Shown: piece after piece, positions 61,835-64,000 of the stretch
How positions within the stretch are numbered: the first letter of the stretch is position 1
Layout of the letters: each line of letters begins with the position of its first letter
Source: Pseudomonadaceae bacterium
GTDB lineage: Bacteria; Pseudomonadota; Gammaproteobacteria; Pseudomonadales; Azotimanducaceae
Assembly (NCBI GenBank): GCA_024743175.1
Contig: JANSXA010000008.1
Span: 62,001-126,000, forward strand
Direction of reading: 5' to 3'
Length of the DNA stretch: 64,000 nucleotides
Made by a program: the position numbers and the translations under genes
The notes under the pieces: generated by a model
The model's input: only the letters and a program-made list of their open reading frames with translations
Databases searched by the model: none
Told to the model about the DNA's origin: nothing

Positions 61835-62788
61835 CTAACCCTTTTTGTACTTTCTATATTCATCCCAGAGTTTTTCTTTAAGTTCCGGGTCAGATTCCTG
61901 CATGGCCGCTTCACGCAGCTGTCTTGCAATGATGTCATCGTCCCTGGCATCCGGTAGATTTTCAGGTCCGGACTCACTGCCCCGGGGTGGAGGTGGCGGA
62001 GCTGACGGAATCTGCCGTCGCTGAGGCAGGGGACTGCTGGTATCGGCGACGTCGCCGCCGTTACCTTGCCCTTCGGAACTGGTGGGTAACTCTAAAGCAC
62101 CACCACCTTCCGGGTTGCCGGTCTGACTACTTGATATGATTTCACGTTCAGCAAGAATCTCGCCGTCGAAGTCTTTCAGGGCGCCATCCAGTTCATCATC
62201 GCCGGTTGGCGTACCGCCGTTTTCATCACCGGCTGCACCCGCCGGGCCGTCCGTACCATTACCACTGTTGTCATCGGCGCTGCCGGGAGTGCCGGGAATT
62301 TCGTTAGAGGTTTCCCAACCATCGTCGCCGCTGCCTTGAGCGCCTGCGCCACCGACACTACCGCCTGCTTCTGAACCCTCTCCGCCTGCAGCGCCACCTT
62401 GCTCAACGTCCCATGTCGGCTCTGAAGACTGACCGTCGGGTGAATCGTTAGGATCGTTGCTGCCAGGCATACCGCTGGGTTGACCACCAGGCATACCACC
62501 CCCCGGCAGTCCGCCGGAACTGTCCGAAGAAGGTTGTCCACCCGGTTGGCCGCCTTGTTCACCGCCGGGTTGTCCACCAGGTTGTCCACCGGGCTGACCA
62601 CCGGGTAATGAGGGTGACCCGCCGGGTAATGACGGTGGTGTGCCGCCGGGCATGCTCGGTGCTCCGCCCGCAGAAGGCGGTTGTGGAATGGGTGCTGGAA
62701 TGCCGCCAGGCAGCGGTGTGATGGGCGCACAGCCTGCCAGGGCAAAGGCGCTGCAGACACAAGCGAGAAGCAGTTTGATGCGTTTCAT
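61835..62788 (-). CDS. Gly/Pro-rich lipoprotein with GGQP repeats
   Basis: The 317 aa product has a lipobox (ALAGC, cysteine 20). It then has a disordered region of about 230 residues rich in Gly, Pro, Ser, Asp, Glu and Asn, including a run of (P)GGQ and SLPGG units at residues 55-86. The last 50 residues look folded and helical (ARDDDIIARQLREAAMQESD, then LKEKLWDEYRKYKKG). It may be a long flexible arm from the outer membrane with a docking helix. The ATG overlaps the stop of the upstream gene by four bases. Confidence 0.7.
   Translation of the reverse strand: MKRIKLLLACVCSAFALAGCAPITPLPGGIPAPIPQPPSAGGAPSMPGGTPPSLPGGSPSLPGGQPGGQPGGQPGGEQGGQPGGQPSSDSSGGLPGGGMPGGQPSGMPGSNDPNDSPDGQSSEPTWDVEQGGAAGGEGSEAGGSVGGAGAQGSGDDGWETSNEIPGTPGSADDNSGNGTDGPAGAAGDENGGTPTGDDELDGALKDFDGEILAEREIISSSQTGNPEGGGALELPTSSEGQGNGGDVADTSSPLPQRRQIPSAPPPPPRGSESGPENLPDARDDDIIARQLREAAMQESDPELKEKLWDEYRKYKKG
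62531..62626 (-). repeat. Short in-frame repeat coding for GGQP/SLPGG units
   Basis: Degenerate 12-base units (sense GGT-CAA-CCN-GGN type) encode consecutive GGQP and SLPGGS motifs inside the lipoprotein gene. It is a protein-level repeat, prone to unit-number variation between strains. Confidence 0.7.
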
Positions 62789-64000
62789 GATTCCTCTGTT
62801 GGCGGTTGGGAGGCTGGGTTAATCACCGCAGCAGCAGGATCTAATTTCGGAAAGTAGCGAAATTCGTGGGTATAAGTCTGTGCCTCAGCCACAACCGGTA
62901 ACCCGTCTATGAGCTGAGGTCGGAAGATTGCCAGGCGCATGCTGCGCCGCACCCGGAAGTCCATTAATTTTTCCGGTTTGCTCTCTACGGTGACCAGTTT
63001 GCGTATGCGTCCGGTTGGTGCAACATCAAAAGATAATGTAACCAGGCCGTCAGCGGGCTCCGCGCGCCTGTCTGCCGGTGGCGGACGAGGGTTGTCAGGC
63101 TTTGGCAGATACACGAGCGTTGGTTTGGCGAAAAAGGAGGCAGCGTCGACGCCGGATTCCAGCATCTGTTTATAGACTTCTGAATAAAGCGTATTTGCCA
63201 TATTGCTGCGGCCGAAGAGCAGGTGCCAGTCGGCGAGTTCAACAATAGCGTTGAGTGTTTCCTGTATGTCCTCCGGCTCCTGGCGTCTGCGTATTTCGAT
63301 GATCTGCTGCAGGGCCTTTTCGCCAGCAGGGAAATTGTTGAAAGCTATCTGCTGCCGATCGAATTCTGGTGATCGCAGGCCCGGGGTTGGATTGTCAAAA
63401 GCGCTGCTATCCGGGTTGGCAATGTATATCGGTGGAAAGCGTTCGAGTCGGTGAGAAATAGCGATACCTCGCAGGGCGGGTATAGCGTCAACAGAGAAGT
63501 CGGTCTGGTTGCTGCTGTGGACGTTCATGGCTGCGGTGTACATGGCGCGCGCAGACAGATAATTGAATGTGTTCAGATAAAAATCGCCTAAGCGCATCAG
63601 CCCAGGGAGGGTTGCCGCATCGTAATTCGGGTACGCTTTGCGCATGACCTCATAAGCGTATTCTTCGCGTTTTGCAGCACTTTTGATGTCGCCGGCGGCA
63701 ATCAGAGCGTCTGCTTCACGGTACACTACCGCCAGTTGCTTGATATCAAACAGACCGTGGCTGACGCGGGCGACATGACGCGCTCGCGCATACAGGTCCA
63801 ATGCCGCGTCAAGGTCCTGTTGCGCCATGCGGGCATCGCCGAGCAGCGTCAACGGCACAATCAGGTCTTCATGGTAGCGATGCCGGCTGGCTTGGATCTG
63901 ATTCAACGTGTTTTCCAGGACATTAGCTGCGTCATCTGCTTCGCCGCTGGCGATCTGTTGACTCAGGAACCCGTAGGCCGTCTCGTCTGCTGAGCCCGGC
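62785..64000 (-). CDS. TPR protein with TonB-C-terminal-like domain, cut by the window end
   Basis: The frame is open to the last base of the window, so the start is missing; a TTG at 63906 is internal. At least 404 codons are present. The helical first part holds TPR-like pairs (DLDAALDLYARARHVARVSH, then GDFYLNTFNYLSARAMYTAA). The last 90 residues resemble a TonB C-terminal domain: VTLSFDVAPTGRIRKLVTVE, then RVRRSMRLAIFRPQLIDGLP and YTHEFRYFPKL. The basic TonB energy partner is an ExbB-like channel, and one is encoded seven genes downstream. Membrane anchor and TonB-type N terminus are outside the window. It overlaps the next gene by four bases. Confidence 0.7.
   Translation of the reverse strand, partial: PGSADETAYGFLSQQIASGEADDAANVLENTLNQIQASRHRYHEDLIVPLTLLGDARMAQQDLDAALDLYARARHVARVSHGLFDIKQLAVVYREADALIAAGDIKSAAKREEYAYEVMRKAYPNYDAATLPGLMRLGDFYLNTFNYLSARAMYTAAMNVHSSNQTDFSVDAIPALRGIAISHRLERFPPIYIANPDSSAFDNPTPGLRSPEFDRQQIAFNNFPAGEKALQQIIEIRRRQEPEDIQETLNAIVELADWHLLFGRSNMANTLYSEVYKQMLESGVDAASFFAKPTLVYLPKPDNPRPPPADRRAEPADGLVTLSFDVAPTGRIRKLVTVESKPEKLMDFRVRRSMRLAIFRPQLIDGLPVVAEAQTYTHEFRYFPKLDPAAAVINPASQPPTEES

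Noticed and set aside
62531-62626. CRISPR-like or transposon repeat
   Set aside because: The repeat is in frame, short and codes for GGQP units; there are no spacers or cas genes.

Overview
The window is a chromosomal segment from a gammaproteobacterium, probably marine. It has a polar-flagellum gene order of the Pseudomonas/Vibrio kind, with sigma-54 activators, FlhF/FleN, FlaG, and a MotC/MotD-type stator. No genus can be assigned from the sequence alone. I saw no rRNA, tRNA, insertion sequence, prophage or CRISPR array.

Layout: (1) 0-13.5 kb. A divergent flgA faces the rod/hook/ring run flgBCDEFGHIJKL, which starts at a textbook sigma-54 promoter. (2) 13.5-19.5 kb. The filament block fliC-flaG-fliD-fliS plus a FliT-position gene starts at a sigma-28-type promoter. 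(3) 19.7-22.4 kb. Two enhancer-binding proteins (FleQ- and FleR-like) lie next to each other with no FleS kinase gene between them. (4) 22.4-32.2 kb. fliEFGHIJ, then a STAS / REC-PP2C-kinase / Hpt regulatory triad resembling HsbA-HsbR-HptB, then fliK behind its own sigma-54 promoter. (5) 32.3-44.5 kb. fliLMNOPQR-flhB-flhA-flhF-fleN-fliA-motC-motD and two small genes. The chemotaxis genes that usually separate fliA from motC in Pseudomonas-type clusters are absent. (6) 44.5-50.5 kb, minus strand. A complete SUF iron-sulfur assembly operon, sufBCDS-A-T-E, with a near-consensus IscR type-1 box upstream. (7) 50.5-51.2 kb. A lone methyltransferase gene. (8) 51.2-64 kb, minus strand, running off the window. 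One tightly coupled operon of at least twelve genes for an envelope complex that I do not recognise as a named system.

Region 8 is the main candidate for something undescribed. In transcription order it encodes a TPR/TonB-C-terminal-like protein (cut by the window end), a Gly/Pro-rich lipoprotein, a second lipoprotein, a membrane-anchored TPR protein, a membrane protein with four PEGA-like repeats and a cysteine-poor formylglycine-enzyme fold, a small secreted protein, a MotA/TolQ/ExbB channel, a divergent actin/Hsp70-fold protein, two sister proteins that fuse a TolR/MotB-like membrane segment to a coiled coil and a von Willebrand factor A domain, and two more lipoproteins. Most junctions overlap by 1-4 bases. 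My inference is an ion-driven trans-envelope machine whose rotor or transducer partner carries vWA domains instead of the usual TolR/OmpA-like domain.

Within the flagellar part the unusual points are: surface-exposed parts of FlgE, FlgK, FliC and FliD that are enlarged, with internal duplication in FlgE, FliC and FliD; a FlhF with altered GTPase motifs; an FlhB with NPEH at the self-cleavage site; a receiver-degenerate FleR with no kinase partner; and the loss of the chemotaxis block.
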